A stretch of 64,000 bases of DNA from Neoroseomonas lacus (GTDB lineage Bacteria; Pseudomonadota; Alphaproteobacteria; Acetobacterales; Acetobacteraceae), in assembly GCF_014644535.1 (NCBI RefSeq), contig NZ_BMKW01000002.1, positions 273,034 to 337,033 of the forward strand. Reading direction: 5' to 3'. Position numbers and translations under genes: made by a program. This document shows positions 43,551 to 52,642 of the stretch, piece after piece. How positions within the stretch are numbered: position 1 is the first letter of the stretch; each line of letters starts with the position of its first letter. The notes under the pieces are model-generated. The model did not search any database and was not told where the DNA came from. It was given only the letters and a program-made list of their open reading frames with translations.

Positions 43551-45272
43551 ATGAGCACGAGCGCTGCCGACTATCTCGCGAGGACGCTGGCCGATATCGG
43601 CGTGCGTCGCATCTATGGCGTGGTGGGTGACTCCCTGAACGGCTTCACCGATGCGCTGAGGCGACTCGGATCCATCGATTGGATCCATATGCGCCATGAA
43701 GAAGGTGCCGCCTTCGCCGCCGGAGCGGAAGCGCACCTGACAGGAAGCCTGGCCGTCTGCGCAGGCAGTTGCGGGCCTGGCAACCTTCATCTCATCAACG
43801 GTCTCTTCGACGCGCAGCGCAGCCGGGTACCGGTCCTGGCTATCGCGGCCCACATCCCGAGCAGCGAAGTCGGCATCGACTATTTCCAGGCTACGCATCC
43901 CGAATTGCTGTTCAAGGAATGCAGCCATTACACGGAGCTGGTGAGTCACGCGGAGCAGCTTCCGCAGGTTCTGGCACGGGCCGTGCGCGTGGCAGTGGCA
44001 GAGCGTGGCGTGGCCGTCGTCGTCATCCCCGGGGACGTCGCCCTCCAGCCGCTCGACGCGCTCGCGCCATCATGGATGCTGCCAGCGCCGCCCGTCGTCC
44101 GCCCTGCCGAAGACACGCTGGCGGAATTGGCCGGGATGCTGAACGCAGGGGAGCGCGTAACCCTGTTCTGCGGTGCAGGCTGTCGCGATGCTCACGACAC
44201 GGTCGTGGCATTGGCTGACGTGCTGAACGCACCGGTCGTCCATGCCCTGCGCGGCAAGGAGTACCTCGAATACGACAACCCGTTCGATGTCGGCATGACC
44301 GGCCTGCTGGGCTTCGGGTCCGGCTACCGCGCCATGATGGAATGCGACACGCTTCTACTGCTCGGCACAGATTTTCCTTACCGGCAGTTTTTTCCGAAGG
44401 GTGCGCGGATCGCGCAGGTGGATATTCGCGCTGCCGCGCTAGGCAATCGCTGTCCGATCGAACTCGGCGTCCTTGGGACCGTTGTCGACACGCTCGATGC
44501 ATTGCTGCCGTTGATCGACCGGAAGGAAGACAGGACCCATCTCGACGCCGCACTCGCTGACTATCGCCGATCCCGCGGTGGTCTCGACGCGCAGGCGGTC
44601 GAGAAGCCAGACGGCCACGTGATCCATCCGCAATTGCTGTACCGCCTTGTCAGTGAACTGGCGACAGAGGATGCCATCTTCACCTGCGATGTTGGTACGC
44701 CGGTCGCCTGGTCCGCTCGCTATCTGGCGATGAACGGACGCCGCCGGCTCGTCGGCTCCTTCAACCACGGGTCCATGGCGAACGCCCTGCCGCATGCGAT
44801 CGGCGCTCAGGCCCGCTTCCCGGACCGCCAGGTGATCTCCTTTTCGGGTGATGGCGGCTTCACAATGATGATGGGCGAGTTCGTGACCCTTCTGCAGCAC
44901 GAACTTCCGGTGAAGGTCATCGTGCTGAACAACGGCACGCTCGGCTTCGTCGAGCTGGAGATGAAGGCATCGGGCTTCCTCGACGCCGGCTGTGACCTGA
45001 AGAATCCGAACTTCGCGCGGATGGCGGAGGCGATGGGCATCAAGGGTGTCCGCGTCGAAGCCCCCGGTGACTTGCGCGCAGCGGTGCAAGAGGTCCTCGC
45101 GCATGATGGCCCGGCCCTGCTCGATGTCGTCAGCGCACGCCAGGAGCTCGTCATGCCGCCGACCAAGACCCTGGGCGAGGCCCGCAGCTTCGGGATGTTC
45201 ATGCTCAAGGCGGTGTTGGATGGCCGCGCTGGGGAGCTCATCGACCTCGCTCGGACGAACGCCTTCCGATAA
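43551..45272 (+). CDS. Thiamine-diphosphate enzyme, PoxB-like pyruvate oxidase/dehydrogenase
   Basis: This 573-aa protein has the TPP-enzyme fold: Glu in M-R-H-E-E-G-A-A-F (~49-52), G-P-G-N-L-H-L-I-N-G-L, and the TPP motif S-G-D-G-G-F (~434) followed by V-L-N-N-G-T-L-G-F. The length and sequence resemble ubiquinone-dependent pyruvate dehydrogenase (PoxB), which makes acetate and CO2. The C-terminal membrane-binding helix is not obvious, so another 2-keto acid decarboxylase is possible. Confidence 0.87.
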   Translation: MSTSAADYLARTLADIGVRRIYGVVGDSLNGFTDALRRLGSIDWIHMRHEEGAAFAAGAEAHLTGSLAVCAGSCGPGNLHLINGLFDAQRSRVPVLAIAAHIPSSEVGIDYFQATHPELLFKECSHYTELVSHAEQLPQVLARAVRVAVAERGVAVVVIPGDVALQPLDALAPSWMLPAPPVVRPAEDTLAELAGMLNAGERVTLFCGAGCRDAHDTVVALADVLNAPVVHALRGKEYLEYDNPFDVGMTGLLGFGSGYRAMMECDTLLLLGTDFPYRQFFPKGARIAQVDIRAAALGNRCPIELGVLGTVVDTLDALLPLIDRKEDRTHLDAALADYRRSRGGLDAQAVEKPDGHVIHPQLLYRLVSELATEDAIFTCDVGTPVAWSARYLAMNGRRRLVGSFNHGSMANALPHAIGAQARFPDRQVISFSGDGGFTMMMGEFVTLLQHELPVKVIVLNNGTLGFVELEMKASGFLDAGCDLKNPNFARMAEAMGIKGVRVEAPGDLRAAVQEVLAHDGPALLDVVSARQELVMPPTKTLGEARSFGMFMLKAVLDGRAGELIDLARTNAFR

Positions 45273-45299
45273 CCGCCGACGGATCCAGGAGTGGATGCG

Positions 45300-45686
45300 A
45301 TGCCTCTCTACACAGTGATGACTGAGGCCAAGTTGCTTGACCAAGCGAAGCGATCGGACCTCGTGCGCAAGCTGACCACGCTGCATTCCGAAGCCGCCGG
45401 CGTGCCGCCCAGCTGGATCCATGTGGTTTTTCAGGACTACGCGCCCGGTCATGGTTTTACAGCCGGCGTACCTGCACCGGTACTGGCGCTGACGCTCGTC
45501 ATCCGCACGGGTCGGTCGTCGGACTACAAGCGCGACCTCCTGCAACGCATCTGGGCGATCGTCCAAGTAACGACACGCCTGCCGGATGACCAGATCGTCC
45601 TCGATATCCAGGAAGTGCCGCCCAGCCAGGCCATGGAGATGGGCCGCACCATGCCGGACGTCGCCGATGTGTCGGCGGCGCCATAG
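45300..45686 (+). CDS. Tautomerase superfamily protein, cis-CaaD-like
   Basis: This 128-aa protein starts at ATG 45300 (AGGAG upstream); removal of Met exposes the catalytic Pro1. Compared from memory with cis-3-chloroacrylic acid dehalogenase, it keeps His28 at the same number, two arginines (R68/R71 for R70/R73, in V-I-R-T-G-R-S-S-D) and Glu112 for Glu114. Tyr103 is replaced by Asp101. Members act on 3-halo- or alkynoic acids to give malonate semialdehyde, or are tautomerases. The malonate gene neighbourhood makes that link attractive. Activity needs testing. Confidence 0.82.
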   Translation: MPLYTVMTEAKLLDQAKRSDLVRKLTTLHSEAAGVPPSWIHVVFQDYAPGHGFTAGVPAPVLALTLVIRTGRSSDYKRDLLQRIWAIVQVTTRLPDDQIVLDIQEVPPSQAMEMGRTMPDVADVSAAP

Positions 45687-45687
45687 G

Positions 45688-45972
45688 ATGGCCCAGGCGA
45701 TGACCGAAGCCCGGCGAGCCGCCCCTCTGGCCACGGTGCTGTTGACGGGATGCGCGCCGCAGGGCGCCCCGTCGCTCGTCCTGTTCGGGTCCTATTTCCC
45801 GGCCTGGATGCTCTGCGCGCTGATCGGAATTGCCGCCGCCTTGGCAGCACGCGCGGCCTTCATCCTGGTCGGCCTCGATGCGATCATGGCATTTCGGCTG
45901 TTCTCCTACAGCGCGATCGCCGTGACGGTCGCGGCTGTGTGCTGGCTGATCTGGTACGGTCCCGCGCCATGA
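45688..45972 (+). CDS. ytcA: YtcA-like small membrane lipoprotein
   Basis: This 94-aa protein has a short N-terminus then a lipobox-like V-L-L-T-G-C-A-P-Q and two membrane segments (S-Y-F-P-A-W-M-L-C-A-L-I-G-I-A and the C-terminal V-A-A-V-C-W-L-I-W). It matches the YtcA pattern that precedes mdtN in E. coli. Start at 45688 is 2 bp after the tautomerase stop; the next ATG at 45700 is also possible. Its stop overlaps the mdtN-like start. Confidence 0.8.
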   Translation: MAQAMTEARRAAPLATVLLTGCAPQGAPSLVLFGSYFPAWMLCALIGIAAALAARAAFILVGLDAIMAFRLFSYSAIAVTVAAVCWLIWYGPAP

Positions 45973-47018
45973 GGGCGGTCGGGCTGCAACGCCGCAATCT
46001 CGTCGGCACCCTCCTGGCGCTGCTGCTGGTCGGTGCTGCCGTTGGCGTCGGCATCTATGTCGATCGCCGCGTCACCGCCTTCCCTTCGTCCGATGATGCG
46101 AGCATCGATGCGGATATCGTGCAGGTCGCGGCCACGGTCGGTGGCCGGGTGATCGAGATCCCCATTCGCGACAACCAGCTGGTGGCGCGGGGCGACCTGC
46201 TGTTTCGCATCGATCCAGAGCCCTACCAGCTTGCCGTGGATCGGGCCGAAGCAGCGCTCGCGATCTCGCGGGCGGCGCTGGACACAAGGCGGCGCGTGGT
46301 CTCGACTGAAACCACGGACGCCTCCATCGCGCAGGAGCAGGTCACTCGCGCCCAGACCAATCGCGACCTCGCCGCGCGGACCGTGGAGCGGCTGGGGCCG
46401 CTTGCCACTCACGGCTACGTTCCCGCACAGCAATTGGACCAGGCACAGGTCGCGCTGCGGGACGCGGATACCGCGCTGACCCAGGCGCGCGAACATGAGG
46501 CCGCGTCGCGCACCGCCATTGGCACCCTGGAGGGCGCCACCGCCGGCGTGCAGGCGGCCCAGGCGATGCTTGCCACGGCGCAGCGCGATCTGCGCCATAC
46601 CCAGGTCCATGCCACCGTGCCCGGGCGGGTCACCGGGCTGACGAAGACTGTCGGCGAGATCCTGGCGCCGTCGCAGCCCCTGTTCACCCTTGTCAGCACC
46701 GCGGAATGGTTCGCCGTAGCAAATGTACGGGAAGTGGATCTGCGCAGGCTCACTGTCGGCGACTGCGCGACCGTCTTTTCGATGATTGATCGCCGGCACC
46801 CGATTGCAGGCCGCGTCGAGAGCATCGGTTGGGGCGTGCAGACAGATGACCGCATCAACCTGCCGCGCGCGCTTCCAGTCGTCGCACGAACCATGGATTG
46901 GGTCCGGGTCGCACAGCGCTTCCCTGTTCGCATCCGGCTGGAGGCGCCGCCGGAGCAACTGGTGCGCCTCGGCGCCACGGCCTCGATCGAGATCCGCCAT
47001 GGCCCGGCCTGTCGTTAG
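45969..47018 (+). CDS. mdtN: MdtN-like membrane-fusion efflux protein
   Basis: This 349-aa HlyD-type adaptor starts at ATG 45969 (ATGA overlap with ytcA). One N-terminal membrane segment (~12-30), a lipoyl half (D-N-Q-L-V-A-R-G-D-L-L-F-R-I), a coiled coil (~85-200) and a C-terminal beta-barrel are visible. It connects the FUSC inner-membrane protein to an outer-membrane channel. Confidence 0.9.
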   Translation: MRAVGLQRRNLVGTLLALLLVGAAVGVGIYVDRRVTAFPSSDDASIDADIVQVAATVGGRVIEIPIRDNQLVARGDLLFRIDPEPYQLAVDRAEAALAISRAALDTRRRVVSTETTDASIAQEQVTRAQTNRDLAARTVERLGPLATHGYVPAQQLDQAQVALRDADTALTQAREHEAASRTAIGTLEGATAGVQAAQAMLATAQRDLRHTQVHATVPGRVTGLTKTVGEILAPSQPLFTLVSTAEWFAVANVREVDLRRLTVGDCATVFSMIDRRHPIAGRVESIGWGVQTDDRINLPRALPVVARTMDWVRVAQRFPVRIRLEAPPEQLVRLGATASIEIRHGPACR

Positions 47019-48939
47019 CTCCGCGGTCTCCCCCAGGAGTCTGGCGCACCTGCTGGTGGTGCCGTCACCCGGACGCCTTGAATTCGCCTTGCGGCTGACC
47101 GCGATCACCGTGGTCGTCGCGTTGGTGGGGGAGGTCTACCAGCTCCCCGATCTCGCGCTCGCCGTCTATGTCGTCTTCTTCCTGAACCGGCCGGACCGCA
47201 CCAGCAGCATCATCGTTTGCGTGACGATGACGCTGCTGCTCACATTCTGCATCACTCTCATCCTGGGCGTCCTGCTGCTGACGGTCGATCAGACTTTCTG
47301 GCAGGTCATGAGCATCGGCATGCTGTCCTTCCTGCTGCTCTTTCTGGGATCGGCAAGCAAGCTGCGGCCCGTCGCAGCCACCGTTGCACTGATCGTCGGC
47401 TATGCGTTGGACACGCTTGGCCAATTGCCGGTGGGCGAGCTGGCCACACGGGCAGTGCTCTACATTTGGTTGGTGATCGCCGTGCCGGCGGGGATCTCGA
47501 TCGTTGTGAACCTACTCGTCGGGCCGACGCCGCGCAGTCTGGTCCAGCGCGCGCTCGCCGTGCGGCTTCGGATCGCCGCGCGTTTCCTCCGTTCCCCTGA
47601 CGATGAAACCCGCAGCGCCCTGACCACAATGCTGCGCGAAGGCGATGCGGAGCTGCTCGGTCTGCTGAAGCGCGCTGCACTGGAACACGTTTCGGCCGAG
47701 GGCGATCTCGCCAGCCTGCGCCAGGCCTCATCCTCCAGCGTCGCACTTCTGGCGCTGCTCGACCTCACGAGCCAAGCGCCGGCGGCGGCCCTGCCCGAGG
47801 CGACGCGGGCGGCACTCGCTGAGGCGATCGACGAAATGGCGGTGATCTTTGCCGCCGGCGGCGTCCCAGTCTCGGCGGCGATCCCAGCCGACAGCACCGG
47901 CGCCGGACCCGTAGCGACGGAGTTGTGGGAGATAGTGGGCCGTTTCACAGTGACCGACGCCGTTCATGCGCCTGCCATGCCGCGCGACAGCTTCTTCCTG
48001 CCGGACGCGTTCACCAACCCCGATCACGCGCGCTATGCGCTGAAGACCACGGCGGCGGCACTCGCCTGCTACTTCCTATACATGATCCTCGACTGGCCGA
48101 CGATCCACACGGCCTTCCTCACCTGCTACGTCGTCGCCCTACCGAGCATGGCGGAGACGACTCAAAAGCTTCTCCTACGGATCACTGGCGCGATAGCCGG
48201 CGCGGCGGTCGGGATCGGTGCGATCATCATGGTGGTCCCCGCCATCACGGGGATCGATCAGCTTCTGCTCGTCATTGCCTTCTGCACGCTCATCGGTGGG
48301 TGGGTTGCCGCGGGAAGCCCGCGCATAGCCTACGCCGGCTTCCAGTTCGCCTTCGCCTGCTACCTGTCGGTCATCCAGGGCTACGGACCGGCCTTCGACA
48401 TGGAGACGGCGCGAGACCGCGTCATCGGGATCCTGCTGGGCAATGTCGTGGTCTATGCCGTCTTCACAACGGCCTGGCCGACCAGCGTGGCGCGCCGGAT
48501 CGATCCCGCACTGTCGCGGGTCGTGGACTTGATGCGAGCTCTCGTCTCGTCATCGCGGGCGCAGCGTGTCGCGGCGATGGGGCCGCTCCAGGCCGAGCTT
48601 CGTGCGGCCGAGGAAGCGTTCGCGCTGATCCCGCTGGAGCCCGCCAACATCAGACCGCAGCCCATGCTGGTGGCGCGCCGCACGCGTGCGATCGCCGACA
48701 TGGCCGCGCTCTCGGCCGCGTTGATGGTCGGCTTGCGGGCGGGTGACCGCCCCGTCGTGGATACCAGGCTAGCGCAGATCGAGGCGTGCCTGGCCTCCGC
48801 AATGAACGGCAGGAGGCGGCCGGAACCCATCCGGCCTGTGCTCGATCCGGGCATCGAGTGGCGACTGTCGCGGATCGAACGTGACCTACTCCGGCAGCCC
48901 ATGCCGCCGTTGGGAGTGCAACATGCCGTGGCGTCTTAA
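46999..48939 (+). CDS. mdtO: FUSC/MdtO-like inner-membrane transporter
   Basis: This 646-aa protein starts at ATG 46999, inside the last 20 bp of the mdtN-like gene. It has two groups of hydrophobic helices (~27-175 and ~350-500) separated by a hydrophilic domain, the FUSC (fusaric-acid/aromatic-acid efflux) layout. E. coli MdtO, AaeB and others have this form. The substrate is unknown; export of aromatic or organic acids is known for relatives. Confidence 0.88.
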   Translation: MARPVVSSAVSPRSLAHLLVVPSPGRLEFALRLTAITVVVALVGEVYQLPDLALAVYVVFFLNRPDRTSSIIVCVTMTLLLTFCITLILGVLLLTVDQTFWQVMSIGMLSFLLLFLGSASKLRPVAATVALIVGYALDTLGQLPVGELATRAVLYIWLVIAVPAGISIVVNLLVGPTPRSLVQRALAVRLRIAARFLRSPDDETRSALTTMLREGDAELLGLLKRAALEHVSAEGDLASLRQASSSSVALLALLDLTSQAPAAALPEATRAALAEAIDEMAVIFAAGGVPVSAAIPADSTGAGPVATELWEIVGRFTVTDAVHAPAMPRDSFFLPDAFTNPDHARYALKTTAAALACYFLYMILDWPTIHTAFLTCYVVALPSMAETTQKLLLRITGAIAGAAVGIGAIIMVVPAITGIDQLLLVIAFCTLIGGWVAAGSPRIAYAGFQFAFACYLSVIQGYGPAFDMETARDRVIGILLGNVVVYAVFTTAWPTSVARRIDPALSRVVDLMRALVSSSRAQRVAAMGPLQAELRAAEEAFALIPLEPANIRPQPMLVARRTRAIADMAALSAALMVGLRAGDRPVVDTRLAQIEACLASAMNGRRRPEPIRPVLDPGIEWRLSRIERDLLRQPMPPLGVQHAVAS

Positions 48940-50470
48940 CCTGCAGCGCTTGCTGCCTGCCGCATCCATCGCTCTGGCCGGCTGTGCAGGGACTGCCGAC
49001 CTCGCTCCACCGCGGCCAGACGAACCTTGGGTGCCGCCGACGAATGCGAGCGGAGAGATCGTGCCGGGTCGCCCGGTGCTACCGGCGGCGGGGGCACAGG
49101 GAGGGTTCGTTCTGCCCTCCAACAGGGCGCTGCCACCCATCCCCGAAGCGGCTGGCGCCAATGCGAACCAGGCCCACACGCTCGCCGAACTCATCGACAT
49201 CGCGCAACGCAGCAACCCATCCACCCGCATCGCCTGGAACGCCGCACGTGAGGCGGCGCTGGCCGTGGGCCTTGCGCAGAGCACCTTCCTGCCGCGACTG
49301 ACCGCTGTGGTCGTCGGCGGCTACCGCTACGGCAGCGGGGATGACACGACACAGCTGGGCCGACGCGCCGTGAGCAGCCAGTCGGACGACAACCTCACGG
49401 GCGGCGCCGCGGTTCTCGGGCTGCAGTGGCTGATCTTCGATTTCGGGCAGCGGGCGGCGCTGGTTGATGCGGCCGGACAGACGGCCATTGCCGCAAACGT
49501 AGCGTTTACGGCCGCGCACCAGCAGGTCATCTACGACGTGACCTTGGCCTACTACATGAATGCCACGGCGCGGGAGCGCGTTGCGCTGCTCGAACGATCC
49601 CTGGCGAATGCCCGCGCGGTCCAGGCGGCAGCTGAGGCGGCCGTGCAGCAGGGCCAGGGAACGGTCGTCGAGGTGGCGCAGGCGCGCCAGGCGACGGCGC
49701 AAACGGAGCTGCGCCTGGTCCAGGCGCGGGGCCGCGCCCAGGACAGCCATCAGACCATCGTTACCGCGACGGGGCTGCCCCCGCGCGCGGCTCTGCGCGT
49801 TGCCACGACGGCTCGGCGCCCGCTGCCCCCGAATGTGGACACGCTGGCCGAGGCCACCATGAACGAGGCGGTGGCGCGGCGTCCGGACGTACTCGCCGCC
49901 TTCGCCAGGCTGCGCGCCGCCGAGGCCGGCATAACCGCAGCACGCGCATCCTTCTTCCCGAGCTTCTTTGCCACCGGCAATATCGCGGGAACCGATGGGC
50001 GGCTCGGCATATCGTCCTTGCCGGCCGTAGGCGAGATGGGGACCTCGACGCTCAATCTGTCGGGGCGCCAGTTCAGCTCGTTGATCCTCGGCGGCCTTGC
50101 CGTGCCAATCTATGACGGCGGCGTCCGCAGCACGACGCTGCGTCAGGCGCAGGCGCGAGCGGATAGCGCCGGGGCCGCGCTGCGGCGAACGCGCGACGAC
50201 GCGGTGCGGGACATCGTCATGGCCGAGAATGCGCTGCGAACGAGCGTGGCGTCGCACGTGGCGGCGACAATCCTGGAATCTGCCGCGAACACGACTTTCG
50301 ACGCGGCCCTGGCGAGCTATCGGAACGGCACGGGCACGCTGACCGCTGCCACAGTGGCGCAGAATGGCCTTCTCGATGCGCGGATGGCCCGCGAAGATAG
50401 CTACAGCGCAGCGCAGATCGCTGCTGCCGGGTTGGCTTTCGCGATGGGGATGCTACGTGGCGGACCGTGA
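48923..50470 (+). CDS. mdtP: MdtP-like outer-membrane efflux lipoprotein
   Basis: This 515-aa protein starts at ATG 48923 (GGGAG upstream), overlapping mdtO by 17 bp. The lipobox L-A-G-C-A-G-T-A gives a lipidated N-terminus. The two long helical repeats of TolC-type channels are present; S-L-I-L-G-G-L-A-V-P-I-Y-D-G-G marks the second repeat. It completes the ytcA-mdtN-mdtO-mdtP order known from E. coli. It could also serve the orphan RND pump at 9.3-13.5 kb. Confidence 0.9.
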   Translation: MPWRLNLQRLLPAASIALAGCAGTADLAPPRPDEPWVPPTNASGEIVPGRPVLPAAGAQGGFVLPSNRALPPIPEAAGANANQAHTLAELIDIAQRSNPSTRIAWNAAREAALAVGLAQSTFLPRLTAVVVGGYRYGSGDDTTQLGRRAVSSQSDDNLTGGAAVLGLQWLIFDFGQRAALVDAAGQTAIAANVAFTAAHQQVIYDVTLAYYMNATARERVALLERSLANARAVQAAAEAAVQQGQGTVVEVAQARQATAQTELRLVQARGRAQDSHQTIVTATGLPPRAALRVATTARRPLPPNVDTLAEATMNEAVARRPDVLAAFARLRAAEAGITAARASFFPSFFATGNIAGTDGRLGISSLPAVGEMGTSTLNLSGRQFSSLILGGLAVPIYDGGVRSTTLRQAQARADSAGAALRRTRDDAVRDIVMAENALRTSVASHVAATILESAANTTFDAALASYRNGTGTLTAATVAQNGLLDARMAREDSYSAAQIAAAGLAFAMGMLRGGP

Positions 50471-50734
50471 GCCGACGGGCGAGCCGATCTTCGACCAGAG
50501 CGGCAGGATCAGCAGCCACCAAAGCAGAGGACTCTGCGCGTGACTGGAAGCATCCAGGGGCCACGTCGCCCAGCATCAGTCGTTGGCGCCTTGGCAGGAC
50601 GATGTTTGACAGGCTGCTGAAGATCCCGCAGACGTAAGTCGTGGCTCGCACATGTCAGGATCCGCGTGCGTCGATGAGACGTGCTCGGACACCAGAATGC
50701 GCGGCGGCAGGAGACTACCCGCATGCGGGTCTCA
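50471..50734. other. Convergent intergenic region
   Basis: This 264-bp stretch between the mdtP-like gene and the leftward antiporter holds no gene and no clear strong hairpin. Confidence 0.4.
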
Positions 50735-52369
50735 CTAAGACTCCAGCCGTGCCCGTAGGGCCAGTTCGGCGAGGTCCGTCTCACGCAGGAGTTTATGCGC
50801 CACATCGTCTGAAAGACGACCATGCAGCGCTAACCCGGCGATCGCTGAGCGCTCGGCGCGAACCGCGATAACCCGTACACGCTCCGTCTGCCGCTCCTGG
50901 TTGCCTCCCGTCTGGGGCATGGAATCGTCCGTACGCAAAGAATCGAGGCGCTGACGGTAATGGTCGGCGACGACTGCCAGCGCGCCGTGTAACCCCTCTT
51001 CGCTAGCCGTTGTGGCTTCTGTACGGGCCGTGAGTACGGCAATCGCCGCTTCGGCGGCGGCGATCCGTGCCTGTTTCTCCTGTCCGTCGATTACAGCCTC
51101 TGGCAAGGCGCCGAGGGAACGAAACATACGGGGCAACAAGATGTTTGCCGACAGCAGCGACAACAGGATCACGCCGGCCACGATGATGATCACAAGGTCA
51201 CGCGATGGAAACGCTCCGCCATCCGGTAGCGCGAGAGGAAGACTCAAAGCACCGGCAAGACTTACTGCGCCGCGCACGCCAGCCACAGACATCGCTGTCG
51301 TCAGCCGGCAACTAGGCCACTCGCGCCGCTGCTCCCGTGGCCGAATTACGCCCTGCCACACGAAGATCGAGGTCCATACCCAGGCGAAGCGAAGGAGTGC
51401 CAACGTTACGGTGACGATCAGTACAGTGAGGGCGAGCCACGCGGATTTGTCGCCGCTACCTGCAAGAATTTCCGCGCGCGCCAGTATGCCTGGCAGCTGC
51501 TCACCAAGGAGTAGGAAGATCGCACCGTTCAGCACGAATTGCAGAGTCTGCCAGACAGCGTTGCGCTGGATCCGCGTCTCGGCCAGTGCACGGCCACCAA
51601 CTTCCACCCGGCTCATCACCAAGCCTGCGGCCACCGCAGCGAGTACCGAGGAGCAATCTAGGGAATCGGCCAGGATGAACGCACCGTAAGGCGTGAGAAG
51701 GCTAATGAGGATCTGCACCGGTGCCTCCTCCCCAAGACGCACGGTGACACGGAACTTGAGTATGGAGACGAGAAAACTGAAGGCTGCGCCGACGGTGATG
51801 CCACCGGCGGCGGCCCATACCACTTCCCCCGCCGTCCACCAGACCGAGAAGGCACCGGTCATCGTGGCCACGACGGCAAGATGCAAGCAGACAAGCCCGG
51901 ATGCGTCGTTGAACAGCGCCTCCCCCTGAAGGATTCGAAGGACCCGATTCGGGACGCGCACTTTCGCTAGCATGGCCGTCGCCGCCACCACATCGGTTGG
52001 CGCGAGTACCGCCGCCAGCGCGAAGCAGACTGGCAATGGCGTGAATACCAGAAGAAAGTGGAGCAGGTAGCCGAGGCCGAGCACGGTGAAGAACACCAGA
52101 CCGAAGGCTAGAGATAGCACTGTGCGGGCATTCGCCCGCAGATCCCGCTGCGGCACCCGCCAGCCGTCGAGGAAGAGCAATGGCGGCAAGAAGAGGACGA
52201 AGAAGAGCGCCGGATCGAGTTCGAGGCGGAGATCCATCGCCAGGCCGAGAATCGAGCCCGCCAATATCTGCACAAGAGGCAAGGCGATGCGATTGCCAAG
52301 GACCTTTGCGATCCATTGCGTCAGAACCACCACAGACAAAAGGAGGAGAATGTTGCCAAACTGACCCAT
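50735..52369 (-). CDS. Na+/H+ antiporter, CPA1 (NhaP-type)
   Basis: This 544-aa protein has about 11-12 membrane segments in the N-terminal ~400 residues. The ion-binding motifs A-P-T-D-V-V-A-A-T-A (TM5-type, Asp) and E-A-L-F-N-D-A-S-G-L are intact, as is G-V-R-G-A-V-S-L-A-G. A C-terminal cytoplasmic tail of ~130 residues is charged. It exchanges Na+ or K+ for H+ and helps pH/salt balance. It is transcribed opposite to the mdtP-like gene and upstream of the IS cluster. Confidence 0.92.
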   Translation of the reverse strand: MGQFGNILLLLSVVVLTQWIAKVLGNRIALPLVQILAGSILGLAMDLRLELDPALFFVLFLPPLLFLDGWRVPQRDLRANARTVLSLAFGLVFFTVLGLGYLLHFLLVFTPLPVCFALAAVLAPTDVVAATAMLAKVRVPNRVLRILQGEALFNDASGLVCLHLAVVATMTGAFSVWWTAGEVVWAAAGGITVGAAFSFLVSILKFRVTVRLGEEAPVQILISLLTPYGAFILADSLDCSSVLAAVAAGLVMSRVEVGGRALAETRIQRNAVWQTLQFVLNGAIFLLLGEQLPGILARAEILAGSGDKSAWLALTVLIVTVTLALLRFAWVWTSIFVWQGVIRPREQRREWPSCRLTTAMSVAGVRGAVSLAGALSLPLALPDGGAFPSRDLVIIIVAGVILLSLLSANILLPRMFRSLGALPEAVIDGQEKQARIAAAEAAIAVLTARTEATTASEEGLHGALAVVADHYRQRLDSLRTDDSMPQTGGNQERQTERVRVIAVRAERSAIAGLALHGRLSDDVAHKLLRETDLAELALRARLES

Positions 52370-52642
52370 GACGCGTCAGGCCGGCGCGGACCATACGCTC
52401 GCAGCGACGGCGCCGATCAGTGTAGGCAGGGCGACCTCCATTCGTGTCGGAGGCGAGACACTCGGTGACATGGAACACTCCGGGTGATCACGCTTCGTGG
52501 GGGTGGTCCGCCTCCGCTCATCCGACCAACATTAACCAATGGTATGTGCCTCAACCCATCGGATATTTCCAATCATTGGTATCGTTGCGCGATCGCATGT
52601 CGGAGTTGGTCTCGAGAGAGTTGACCTGCGCAAGGTGTAATA
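52370..52642. promoter_or_regulatory. Upstream region of the antiporter with a CCAAT/ATTGG palindrome
   Basis: The palindrome CCAATCATTGG near 52570-52582 and a related ACCAATGGTAT at ~52534 lie upstream of the antiporter; both contain the AATGGTAT/ATTGGTAT half. They may be operator sites for an unseen regulator. The IS630 element is inserted at the right edge (52643). Confidence 0.3.
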
